Shown here piece after piece: positions 1 to 5,831 of a DNA stretch of 6,130 nt (the stretch's first letter is position 1; every line of letters begins with the position of its first letter). The translations under genes and the position numbers were made by a program. A model generated the notes under the pieces. It ran no database searches. It saw nothing but the letters and a program-made list of their open reading frames with translations, and had not been told where the DNA came from. Source of the stretch: Desulfosporosinus sp. (GTDB lineage: Bacteria; Bacillota; Desulfitobacteriia; Desulfitobacteriales; Desulfitobacteriaceae); the NCBI GenBank assembly GCA_016278585.1, contig JADQBO010000258.1:1-6130 (forward strand), read 5' to 3'.

Positions 1-995
1 ACTGCCCTTGGCGTGAACGCACCTTCATAGGTATAAAAACTCGGGAATTCAGGATACATAGCGAGAAGTCCTTTAACGACTACTTGGTGGAACTTAGGAT
101 AGTTCAACTGATCAGCTTGCTTTAATGAATTTTTCACGAATAGATCCAAACGCTCATAAACCATTCTAGAATGTTCATAATAGTCTACGAAATTCAACTG
201 ATTTGTGTCGCGATCTTCTCTTAAATCGATGAAATAGTCTAATAAAATATGTAGACCACATATCCAGGGGAAATAAGTTTGACTAACCATCTGGACTTGT
301 TTTATCGTCAATTTGGGATTAAAAGCCACTACATACAAGCAAAAAATCCCTAAAGTCGAACCCGTCGCTGCAGCAAATTCCCAGGCTGTTATCTCGGAAT
401 CATCGGATATGTATGGCTTAATCCAATCTAACATTTTTGATTCTCGTTCTTCTAAGGCCAAATGTTTGTAAGTTTGTAAGCTAGAATACAGTTCTGCTAA
501 CTTAAGGCTTTCCTGCTGAATCATTTTATACGAAGGCAGTTTCAGAATACTCGCCTGACAGGTTTTGACCAACTGTTCTAGATATCCACCATCCTCACGA
601 TAGGGATAGAATAAATAGTAATTTGAAGGGACTGCTTTAGGATCCAGGGCTTCTTGCATAGCTAAATGTAACTGACGAAACGCTTTTTCATCTTCGACTT
701 CAAGGCTATCGACTAAATTATCCAGATAATCGCTCATCGTCTGATAAGCCACAATGAATCGTATGGTTTCTGACCTATTTATCCCCGGATAGAGTGCATA
801 AATACTTCCCCCTTGGCAATGAAAGGCTTTCATACGAATACTTTCTAAGGCTTGCTGACTTAATCGTGCATCAGGCACCTGCCTAGCCTTATGTTTCCAT
901 TCATTAAGTTCTTGCTTAACAAGTGGAAATACTTTGGAAATAAATTCATAAATTAACTTTACACTATTTAATGGCTTGACATGGGAAGTATTCAT
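1..995 (-). CDS. ytpB: Tetraprenyl-beta-curcumene synthase family protein (DUF2600/YtpB-like), C-terminus cut by window edge
   Basis: The frame is open from an ATG at 993-995 to the left edge (331 codons, no stop, so the C-terminus lies outside). An AAGGAG ribosome site at 1005-1010 supports the start. The translation carries hallmarks of the YtpB family of class IB large terpene synthases: FHCQGGSIYALYP beginning at residue 58, a first aspartate-rich motif DYLDNLVD at 89-96, and a second, DYFIDLREDR, at 253-262. The paired DYxxD motifs are thought to bind the Mg-diphosphate of the substrate. In Bacillus subtilis YtpB cyclises a C35 prenyl diphosphate to tetraprenyl-beta-curcumene, which a squalene-hopene-cyclase homologue turns into spore-associated sesquarterpenes. 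No such partner is visible here, and the exact substrate in this organism is inferred. No signal peptide or clear membrane segment is seen, so it is probably cytosolic or peripheral. Upstream lies the tatA terminator, so it is probably transcribed on its own. Confidence 0.9.
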   Translation of the reverse strand, partial: MNTSHVKPLNSVKLIYEFISKVFPLVKQELNEWKHKARQVPDARLSQQALESIRMKAFHCQGGSIYALYPGINRSETIRFIVAYQTMSDYLDNLVDSLEVEDEKAFRQLHLAMQEALDPKAVPSNYYLFYPYREDGGYLEQLVKTCQASILKLPSYKMIQQESLKLAELYSSLQTYKHLALEERESKMLDWIKPYISDDSEITAWEFAAATGSTLGIFCLYVVAFNPKLTIKQVQMVSQTYFPWICGLHILLDYFIDLREDRDTNQLNFVDYYEHSRMVYERLDLFVKNSLKQADQLNYPKFHQVVVKGLLAMYPEFPSFYTYEGAFTPRA

Positions 996-1122
996 TGAAT
1001 GATTCTCCTTAAAAAACGCCTATTAGTTATTTCTTTAGAATATTGTTGCCAGAATAATTCAGTTCTACCCTTGTCTGATCCTGTATAACGTTAACCTTAA
1101 TTCTTTAGCTTCACTTCAAGCG

Positions 1123-1151
1123 AAAAGACGGAGCCGCCAGCCCCGTCTTTT
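1123..1151 (-). terminator. Rho-independent terminator of tatA, probably bidirectional
   Basis: Read on the minus strand, 12 bases (AAAAGACGGGGC) pair with GCTCCGTCTTTT around a 5-base loop, with one G-U pair, and the stem ends in a U run. It starts 9 bases after the tatA stop codon and separates tatA from the ytpB-like gene. Read on the plus strand the stem also pairs, with one mismatch, and is followed by TTTTTATTATT. It could therefore stop transcripts in both directions. Confidence 0.82.
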
Positions 1152-1159
1152 TATTATTC

Positions 1160-1372
1160 TTACTCTTTATCAATTTTTACAGCATTAACTTCCTTAACTT
1201 CCTTAACCTCTGTTGTCTTTTCATCTCCGTCAGTAGCAGATTTAAATTCTTTGATTCCTTTACCAAGTGCTTTCCCCAAATCCGGCAGTTTTCCAGGTCC
1301 AAAAATAACCAAAGCAATGACAAGGGCAATACCGGCTGTAACAGGGGTAATAAGTCCAAACGTAGTAAGCAT
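1160..1372 (-). CDS. tatA: Sec-independent (Tat) protein translocase subunit TatA
   Basis: A 70-residue TatA/E-type protein. After a short N-terminus come one hydrophobic segment (about residues 11-25), the conserved FGPGKLPDLG hinge (about 24-33), an amphipathic helix with GKALGKGIKEFK, and a charged acidic/lysine tail with a VKEVKEV repeat. TatA oligomers form the protein-conducting part of the Tat machinery, which moves folded, often cofactor-bearing proteins across the membrane with TatC. The start was chosen at the ATG at 1370-1372. The GGAGG at 1382-1386 sits 9 bases before it but only 3 bases before another in-frame ATG at 1376-1378, which would add two residues. The gene stands alone: no tatC or tatB is present, a hairpin lies upstream and a strong terminator follows. 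A tatC elsewhere in the genome is expected. The repeated VKE tail is encoded by a 9-bp near-tandem repeat (about 1186-1208). Confidence 0.93.
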   Translation of the reverse strand: MLTTFGLITPVTAGIALVIALVIFGPGKLPDLGKALGKGIKEFKSATDGDEKTTEVKEVKEVNAVKIDKE

Positions 1373-1446
1373 ATTCATCCACCTCCAATTAGTATGACTA
1401 TTTTGTATTAATTCTTATCTTATAGAAGTTGATTACGAATAAACGT

Positions 1447-1452
1447 ATTATA
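1447..1452 (-). promoter_or_regulatory. tatA: Possible tatA promoter -10 element
   Basis: The minus strand reads TATAAT here, a perfect sigma-A type -10 box about 75 bases before the tatA start and downstream of the hairpin that ends the preceding unit. The best -35 match, TTGTCG at 1473-1478, is 20 bases away, longer than optimal. The promoter is therefore only tentative. Confidence 0.3.
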
Positions 1453-1507
1453 GTTAATCCTATCGTATTGAACGACAACACGCAATATATTTCTTATGGA
1501 AACTCAG

Positions 1508-1533
1508 AAAAAGACTGCTTATATGAGTCTTTT
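1508..1533 (-). terminator. Weak terminator-like hairpin after the SDH-type protease gene
   Basis: On the minus strand AAAAGACT pairs perfectly with AGTCTTTT (8 bp, 9-base loop) and runs into a U-rich tail (UUUUUCUG). It lies about 60 bases after the protease stop codon and before the candidate tatA promoter. Only the GACT core contains G-C pairs, so termination may be leaky. Confidence 0.45.
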
Positions 1534-1593
1534 GAACGAGACTTGTAACTTTTTGCGTGTTTGGTTATCCTATCTTGAGCACGGTTTTTATCA

Positions 1594-2358
1594 TTATTTT
1601 TCATTCTCCTTAAAAAGGGTTTCATAGCCAAGATACAAATTCCAAATAACATCCCATAGCTCTCCCTGGGCTTCAGTTACTTTGAGACCTAGTTCTTTAG
1701 CTTCTCGACGACCGATCGGGTATCCGTGTGAAAAGTATCCCTCTGTTAAAGCATGGGTCACCATGGGAATCTGTGCTAAAGAATCTTTCAACATATAGTG
1801 TGATAGCAAGGTTTCGGCATATTGACGAGATGCTTTTATTGTTTTTTCGTAGTCCCCAATTAACCATGGATCAAGCTTACTAAGCATTGGAGTTGCAATA
1901 ATGGTTGCAACCTCAGGATTGGAACTATCGCTAATTGACCGTTGGAAAAACTCCAAACAATGCCACACCGCTTGAACCGGTACTAAGACGTCTTGATAGA
2001 CTGGATGCTTAACCAGTGGATCGATAGGCCCAAGCTCGGAAATAGGCCCCATAACAATTTCGTCTGCTCCTAGAACCAGCATTGAAGCCGCTGATTTGGC
2101 AACAAATGGGACAATTACCGCGAATTCATCGCAAAACTCTCTAATCAACATTACAACTTTATAAGGTGTATCCACCGCGCCCCCATAACTGTGTAAAATT
2201 AAATCTATTTTTTTTGTATGCCCTATTTCCTTTAACTGTTTATAAAGGGGGACTAAGATAGAGTCATCTAGCGGCGTATACGAAAAATAGACTAAGACTT
2301 TGGAATTTCTTAATTCCTCTAAACGCTCAATATAACAAATCCGTTCCTCTGCTTTCAA
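1594..2358 (-). CDS. ClpP/SppA-fold serine protease, SDH (serine dehydrogenase proteinase) type
   Basis: A 254-residue protein with the ClpP/crotonase fold signature of the SDH_sah-type proteases. It has an IDLILHSYGG segment (51-60) that would form the oxyanion region. AKSAASM (87-93) follows, then the family-typical GADEIVMGPISELGPIDP (97-114). By its spacing to the GADEI segment, Ser89 (in AKS) matches the SppA-type nucleophile. Ser92 in AASM resembles the ClpP site and is an alternative. The general base was not identified; a C-terminal GYPIGRREAKELGL segment (212-225) also fits the family. No signal peptide or membrane helix is seen, so it is likely cytosolic. The start is a TTG at 2356-2358, supported by GGGAGGG ending 7 bases upstream; no ATG lies nearby in frame. 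It is flanked by hairpins on both sides, which suggests a single-gene unit. Substrates are unknown. Confidence 0.82.
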   Translation of the reverse strand: MKAEERICYIERLEELRNSKVLVYFSYTPLDDSILVPLYKQLKEIGHTKKIDLILHSYGGAVDTPYKVVMLIREFCDEFAVIVPFVAKSAASMLVLGADEIVMGPISELGPIDPLVKHPVYQDVLVPVQAVWHCLEFFQRSISDSSNPEVATIIATPMLSKLDPWLIGDYEKTIKASRQYAETLLSHYMLKDSLAQIPMVTHALTEGYFSHGYPIGRREAKELGLKVTEAQGELWDVIWNLYLGYETLFKENEK

Positions 2359-2391
2359 ATTAATACCCTCCCAGCCTTATCCTCACATTCC

Positions 2392-2420
2392 ATAATATTC
2401 CTATTGATTAGGGATGTGAT
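2392..2420 (-). promoter_or_regulatory. Candidate promoter of the SDH-type protease gene
   Basis: On the minus strand ATCACA (2415-2420, four of six matches to TTGACA) and TATTAT (2392-2397, five of six matches to TATAAT) are spaced by 17 bases. They lie 34-62 bases before the TTG start and downstream of the hairpin ending the transporter gene. This fits a separate sigma-A promoter but rests on weak consensus matching alone. Confidence 0.35.
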
Positions 2421-2464
2421 GACTGGGAAAACATTTTTATTCGATGTATGCTACTAACAGAATA

Positions 2465-2498
2465 GCCTCCTTGATAGGACTAGTATTATCAAGGAGGC
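2465..2498 (-). terminator. Strong 12-bp hairpin after the DASS transporter, terminator-like
   Basis: GCCTCCTTGATA (2465-2476) and TATCAAGGAGGC (2487-2498) form a perfect 12-bp inverted repeat with a 10-base loop. It lies about 50 bases past the transporter stop codon. Downstream on the minus strand the tail reads UAUUCUGUU, U-rich but not a clean run. It may terminate transcription or protect the 3' end of the message. One arm contains an AAGGAGG-like string, but no gene starts after it. Confidence 0.6.
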
Positions 2499-2546
2499 AT
2501 GAATTTACTCCATCAACATTCCCCATTTACCAAGTTTATATCTATG

Positions 2547-3986
2547 TTACCAAAAGCCAATAACTTTCCAATACGCTAAACCAATCGTAAGGTAGACCAC
2601 AGTTGACAATAAGGTCACTGTGAAACCAATCTTCCACCAAGTTATTTTCTCTACATAACCTGTGCTCATTAGTAAGGGCCCCAATCCATTCCCATAATGC
2701 GTCAAAGTCGAAGAAATTACCATGAGAAAAGCAACTAGGAACGTAGCTGGATAAACTGGAGCCCCTGTGACTGCCACAAAGCTGAAGATAACCGGTGCAA
2801 AGGTGACAACATAACCGACGAGTGACGGAAAAAAATAGTGTGGAATAATCGCCAACAGCGCAATAATTACAAATGTAGCAAACATTCCGATATCTTGGGG
2901 TAGAGCATCTTTCATAATATTAGTTAACCACCCAAAGAACCCTTGTTTGACAAGGGCTGACGATAAACCAATGATCCCTCCGAACCAGATCAGAATTCCC
3001 CAGGTTTCCTTCGATTCTGCAATATCCTGCCATTGAATCACATCAGTTAAAAGCATGATCGTTACTCCAAGGAAGGCAACTAGGGTGGTATCAATTTGTG
3101 TCATGCTACTGGTAGCCCATAAAACCAGACAGAGCAAAAAGGTTAGCCCGACGATGATTTCCCTTTTCGTAACTGGGCCCAGGGTTTTAAGTTGTACACA
3201 AGCCATTTCCCGAACCTCTTTAACAGACACTAATTCAGGGGGATACATTATATAAACGATAATCGGAACAAGAATAAACACGAGGAAACCTGGAACGGCT
3301 GCAAGTGTCCATAAACCCCAAGTTACTTCAACTCCTAAAATTTGTGAAGCGAGTTTTACGGATAGGATATTCGGGCCCATTCCTGTCAGAAACAAACTTC
3401 CTGCAACCATATCCATCATATAGAGTAGAACCGTGAGGTAAGCACCCAGCCGACGGGGATTCTGGTAGGGTTTGGAGCCGACCACCTCAAATATACCTTG
3501 GGCCAAGGGATATACTAAACCGCCCACACGAGCTGGGGCACCGGGAATTGACGTTGCTAGCATAAGATCGGTAACTCCAAGAACATAACCTAGTCCTAGG
3601 CTACTTTTTCCAAATGCTTTGATAAGAATCAGTCCAACACGTTTTGTCAAGCCACTTTTTCTAAACCCTAGACTCATCATAATAGCCACTACAATCAGCC
3701 ATAAAGTAGTATCTGTATAACCCACCAAAACATCTTTAATTGGGACGACGAATAGACCTGCCGCCGTCACTCCCACAAAGATAGCACTTGCCTCTGGAAG
3801 TCCTTGTAACATCAGCATGAGAATTGTACCTGCAAAGATCCCGAATAACTTCCAAGCTTGTACCTCTAAGCCTTTTGGAGCAGGAAGAATAAAAAAGAGG
3901 ACTGCAAACAAGATGGGGATGAGGATTCTTATAGTTCGCCTGCTCACTGGCCCATGAGTTGTTAGAACTTTGATGGTCTGCCTCAT
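2547..3986 (-). CDS. DASS-family (SLC13-like) anion/dicarboxylate transporter, CitT/DiT branch
   Basis: A 479-residue, very hydrophobic protein with a dozen or so membrane segments, the usual size for divalent anion:Na+ symporters and related exchangers of the CitT, plant DiT and SODiT group. Members move succinate, malate, 2-oxoglutarate, citrate or tartrate across the cytoplasmic membrane. Family landmarks are LTGMGPNILS (200-209), HYFFPSL (383-389) and STLTHYGNGLGP (426-437), the last being the second substrate-site loop. The first substrate loop, normally like PSNTAR or PSTTAR, here reads SIPGAPARVGG (146-156), so the usual Ser/Thr side chains are absent and the substrate cannot be named. 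The start is the ATG at 3984-3986, preceded by AAAGGA 10 bases upstream; an ATG at 3988-3990 is out of frame. It ends before a strong hairpin and is transcribed divergently from the metallopeptidase gene. Confidence 0.9.
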   Translation of the reverse strand: MRQTIKVLTTHGPVSRRTIRILIPILFAVLFFILPAPKGLEVQAWKLFGIFAGTILMLMLQGLPEASAIFVGVTAAGLFVVPIKDVLVGYTDTTLWLIVVAIMMSLGFRKSGLTKRVGLILIKAFGKSSLGLGYVLGVTDLMLATSIPGAPARVGGLVYPLAQGIFEVVGSKPYQNPRRLGAYLTVLLYMMDMVAGSLFLTGMGPNILSVKLASQILGVEVTWGLWTLAAVPGFLVFILVPIIVYIMYPPELVSVKEVREMACVQLKTLGPVTKREIIVGLTFLLCLVLWATSSMTQIDTTLVAFLGVTIMLLTDVIQWQDIAESKETWGILIWFGGIIGLSSALVKQGFFGWLTNIMKDALPQDIGMFATFVIIALLAIIPHYFFPSLVGYVVTFAPVIFSFVAVTGAPVYPATFLVAFLMVISSTLTHYGNGLGPLLMSTGYVEKITWWKIGFTVTLLSTVVYLTIGLAYWKVIGFW

Positions 3987-4086
3987 ACATCACTCATCCT
4001 TTTGATAAATCTCTCAACAATTCCCTAAATATTCCTGCTATACACAAGTACCAATTCATACCACTAGGCTAAACTAATTTTGATTG

Positions 4087-4121
4087 TTAAACTATAGTAG
4101 AACTTTGAGTTTATAGTTTAA
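4087..4121 (+). repeat. Perfect 10-bp inverted repeat upstream of the metallopeptidase gene
   Basis: TTAAACTATA (4087-4096) and TATAGTTTAA (4112-4121) are exact reverse complements separated by 15 bases. The right arm runs into the AAGGAGG ribosome site (4120-4126). A TATAGT string at 4093-4098 could be a -10 box within the left arm, though no good -35 was found. The repeat may be an operator for a dimeric regulator or an mRNA hairpin. Such AT-rich symmetry can also arise by chance. Confidence 0.55.
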
Positions 4122-4153
4122 GGAGGAGCGAATTTAAACTCGCGTATAACATT
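4115..4153 (+). promoter_or_regulatory. Distant ribosome site and competing hairpin in the metallopeptidase leader
   Basis: The only good Shine-Dalgarno sequence, AAGGAGG (4120-4126), is 27 bases before the ATG at 4154, much farther than normal, and no better in-frame start lies between them. AGTTTAA (4115-4121) can pair with TTAAACT (4134-4140), placing most of the ribosome site in a 12-base loop. This pairing excludes the upstream 4087-4121 hairpin. Alternatively GCGA/TCGC (4128-4131 with 4140-4143) could loop out the spacer and bring the effective spacing to about 11 bases. Function is inferred from base pairing only. Confidence 0.4.
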
Positions 4154-5356
4154 ATGTTCAAATTTTTTAAATCAATCTTTATTTATTTTTCCTGGGTTAT
4201 TGGTTTTTCTATTGTAGCCGGTCTAATAATGTTTTTCTATATTCCTATTAATAAAGATCTCGTCAATATACTAACCATCGCAATTTTTCTATGTATCCCT
4301 CTATTAGTGGTTATTCTTATGGGTTTAATAAAGGGTAACGTTAAGTTTATCGGAATTCATAGCAGAAGCTCACTGGTTTTTCGAAGCGCAATTTTTATGT
4401 CTTGCTTAGTGAGTTTTTTCTTATTGGGAGTTAGTCAGTCTGCAATGGCACAGTTATTAATGACTCAATATGATAAAGACAGTATAACTAACTCTGAAAA
4501 AATCGAGTTTGTTAAAGACATAGCAAGTAGATATTCTTCAAATAAAATAAGTATCGAGTATATTGGGAGTCTTAATAGTATAAGCCCTAATGAGCGTTTG
4601 ACGGTTTATTATTCCGAGGAGGATAAAGATTTAGCAGATAAATTAGTAAAGGCTATACCTGACATTGAAACACAGCTAAGCAAGATGTTTGCTGTTAAAA
4701 AACCGTTTCCAATTGACATCGTACTTTACAATGATTTAAACCAATTTAGAAAAAGTAACGATATCCATGAAAATCAAAAGCTTTTAGGTTTATATATTAA
4801 TAAAACCATTCATATTGTAAATACAAACGTTAGTGAGGAAATTCATAAAACTTCTACACTTGATCTAGATTTAAAAAGTATGAATTATGAACAGGAAATT
4901 TTTAATACTCTTGAGCATGAATATGCCCATTATTATGTCCGTGCGTTTCTGATGGAAAACAACATGAATCCGGAAATTCCAAGATGGTTTGACGAAGGAC
5001 TCGCAGGATATTATGAATCTGAAGGATATATTACGGATATTGAATTTGCTTTTCCGGACTTGAAGAATTCAGCCATCCCTTTACTAGACTTAGTGACTCC
5101 GATTGAATGGGAGAAAAATACCCTATCAGAAAGGGCTAGCGATACAGCTTATACTGAATCCTTTATGGTAGTCTACGAATTAATTAAATCCAAGGGTGAT
5201 ATGATAATAATCGATATTTTGAAAGGGATTCCGAAAGAACTAGACTTGAATACTAACTATCAAATACTATTTGAAAAGTCATTTATCGATCATGTGGGTT
5301 TAACAATAGAGGAATTTCAAGAACAAGTAATTAATAAGTACTCCCTAAAAAAATAG
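4154..5356 (+). CDS. Membrane-anchored gluzincin-type zinc metallopeptidase (peptidase MA-like), three N-terminal TM segments
   Basis: A 400-residue protein not recognised as a named gene. It has three hydrophobic segments at about residues 7-29, 36-59 and 74-98. Basic residues before the first segment and in the 60-77 loop suggest the N-terminus faces inside and the catalytic domain outside. The C-terminal domain resembles peptidase MA-like proteins: a YYSEEDKDLADKL stretch near 152-164, the zinc motif HEYAH at 255-259 and, 22 residues on, the WFDEGLAGYYE motif (278-288), whose Glu281 would be the third zinc ligand. Glu256 would be the catalytic base. The third segment ends in SAMA-Q (96-100), which looks like a signal-peptidase site, so release of the domain is possible. 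The gene is AT-richer than its neighbours, with many AAT, ATA and TTA codons, and has opposite orientation, which hints at separate acquisition. The substrate is unknown. Confidence 0.8.
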   Translation: MFKFFKSIFIYFSWVIGFSIVAGLIMFFYIPINKDLVNILTIAIFLCIPLLVVILMGLIKGNVKFIGIHSRSSLVFRSAIFMSCLVSFFLLGVSQSAMAQLLMTQYDKDSITNSEKIEFVKDIASRYSSNKISIEYIGSLNSISPNERLTVYYSEEDKDLADKLVKAIPDIETQLSKMFAVKKPFPIDIVLYNDLNQFRKSNDIHENQKLLGLYINKTIHIVNTNVSEEIHKTSTLDLDLKSMNYEQEIFNTLEHEYAHYYVRAFLMENNMNPEIPRWFDEGLAGYYESEGYITDIEFAFPDLKNSAIPLLDLVTPIEWEKNTLSERASDTAYTESFMVVYELIKSKGDMIIIDILKGIPKELDLNTNYQILFEKSFIDHVGLTIEEFQEQVINKYSLKK

Positions 5357-5384
5357 GATTAGACAAAGTTTCCAGCGTTTAACC

Positions 5385-5417
5385 TTACCCCACCAGAAAG
5401 CGACGTGAAGTGGGTAA
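5385..5417. other. Imperfect hairpin after the metallopeptidase gene
   Basis: TTACCCCAC (5385-5393) pairs with GTGGGTAA (5410-5417) with one bulged C around a 16-base loop. It lies 29 bases after the metallopeptidase stop codon and is not followed by a U run. It may be part of a compound 3'-end structure with the larger hairpin next to it. Confidence 0.35.
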
Positions 5418-5421
5418 CACA

Positions 5422-5460
5422 AGCGTCCTCAATCCACGTTGATCGTGAAATGAGGACGCT
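5422..5460. terminator. Long hairpin between convergent genes, shared terminator candidate
   Basis: AGCGTCCTCA (5422-5431) and TGAGGACGCT (5451-5460) form a perfect 10-bp stem. An inner CACG/CGTG stem (5435-5438 with 5444-5447) continues it across a small internal loop. It sits between the ends of the metallopeptidase (+) and cytochrome (-) genes, and the cytochrome stop codon (5459-5461) lies inside the stem. Neither strand shows a clean U run afterwards, so it may stabilise 3' ends as much as terminate. Confidence 0.55.
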
Positions 5461-5755
5461 ATTGCGAAGGCTTTTGGGGTATTACAACTTTAATACCCGA
5501 TTGATTATGACAACTCTGACAATATACCTCGCCGCCTAGGCCTTCCTTTTGATGACATTCATAGCACTGTTTCCACGGTTGCTGGTTGTTCTTGACGGCA
5601 TAGCCGTGTCCCTTTGGTCCATGAATCCATTTTTCTTCAGGAATCGATGCATGAGGGTTCGAGGGATCACTGGTTTGAGAAATGTAGAGCACCGCTAGTA
5701 AAGCTGCTAGTAGGCTCAAGGTAATAAGAGTTCTTACGATGCGTTTAGGTTTCAT
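5459..5755 (-). CDS. Small membrane-anchored or exported diheme c-type cytochrome
   Basis: A 98-residue protein. A basic N-terminus (MKPKR) precedes one hydrophobic helix at about residues 7-25, consistent with a membrane anchor or uncleaved signal, followed by an exported domain. Two heme-attachment motifs are present: CYECH (64-68) and CQSCH (79-83). Histidines at 45 and 50, in HGPKGHG, are candidates for the distal ligands, which would make both hemes bis-histidine, as in small multiheme electron carriers; this is inference. It likely passes electrons outside the cytoplasmic membrane, but no partner enzyme is in view. The ATG at 5753-5755 was chosen because AAGGGG (5767-5772) lies 11 bases before it. 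An in-frame GTG at 5765-5767 would add four residues but overlaps the ribosome site. It follows hemL on the same strand, 76 bases downstream, so heme synthesis and this heme protein may be coexpressed. Confidence 0.85.
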   Translation of the reverse strand: MKPKRIVRTLITLSLLAALLAVLYISQTSDPSNPHASIPEEKWIHGPKGHGYAVKNNQQPWKQCYECHQKEGLGGEVYCQSCHNQSGIKVVIPQKPSQ

Positions 5756-5767
5756 AGGGAAGGACAC

Positions 5768-5803
5768 CCCTTGTAATAAGGGTTATAGGTCATTAATAAC
5801 CCT
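5768..5803 (-). promoter_or_regulatory. Two competing hairpins at the cytochrome ribosome site
   Basis: On the minus-strand message AGGGUUAU (5803-5796) pairs perfectly with AUAACCCU (5786-5779) around 9 bases. A second stem, CCCUU (5782-5778) with AAGGG (5772-5768), would hide the ribosome site of the cytochrome gene. The two stems share bases 5779-5782 and so compete. The first could free the ribosome site, or could act as a partial hemL terminator. This is a pairing-based inference. Confidence 0.4.
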
Positions 5804-5804
5804 A

Positions 5805-5827
5805 TCTAACGTTCTGCACTCTAACGT
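5805..5827. repeat. Pair of 8-bp direct repeats between hemL and the cytochrome gene
   Basis: TCTAACGT occurs at 5805-5812 and again at 5820-5827, starting 15 bases apart, just after the hemL stop codon. The second copy overlaps a small hairpin, TGCAC/GTGCA (5815-5819 with 5826-5830). These could be tandem half-sites for a regulator, but no promoter is evident beside them. Confidence 0.4.
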
Positions 5828-5831
5828 GCAA

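Noticed and set aside
1083..1088. TTATAC on the minus strand as a ytpB -10 box
   Set aside because: No acceptable -35 sequence was found at 16-18 bases, so a promoter call is not supported.
1186..1208. Short tandem repeat of TTCCTTAAC-like units
   Set aside because: It encodes the VKEVKEV tail of TatA, where charged low-complexity repeats are common; it is not a separate element.
1177..1359. 60-codon minus-strand frame overlapping tatA
   Set aside because: It is a shifted frame of tatA; the TatA hinge and helix are encoded in the other frame.
3055..3255. 66-codon plus-strand open frame
   Set aside because: It is antisense to the transporter, has no ribosome site and gives no recognisable protein.
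3736..3993. 85-codon minus-strand open frame overlapping the transporter N-terminus
   Set aside because: It lies wholly within the transporter region in another frame, has no recognisable domain and has a GTG start without its own ribosome site; the transporter frame shows clear family motifs.
5765..5767. GTG as the start of the diheme cytochrome
   Set aside because: The ribosome-site bases overlap this codon, leaving no spacing, whereas the ATG at 5753-5755 is properly spaced and gives a typical basic N-terminus.
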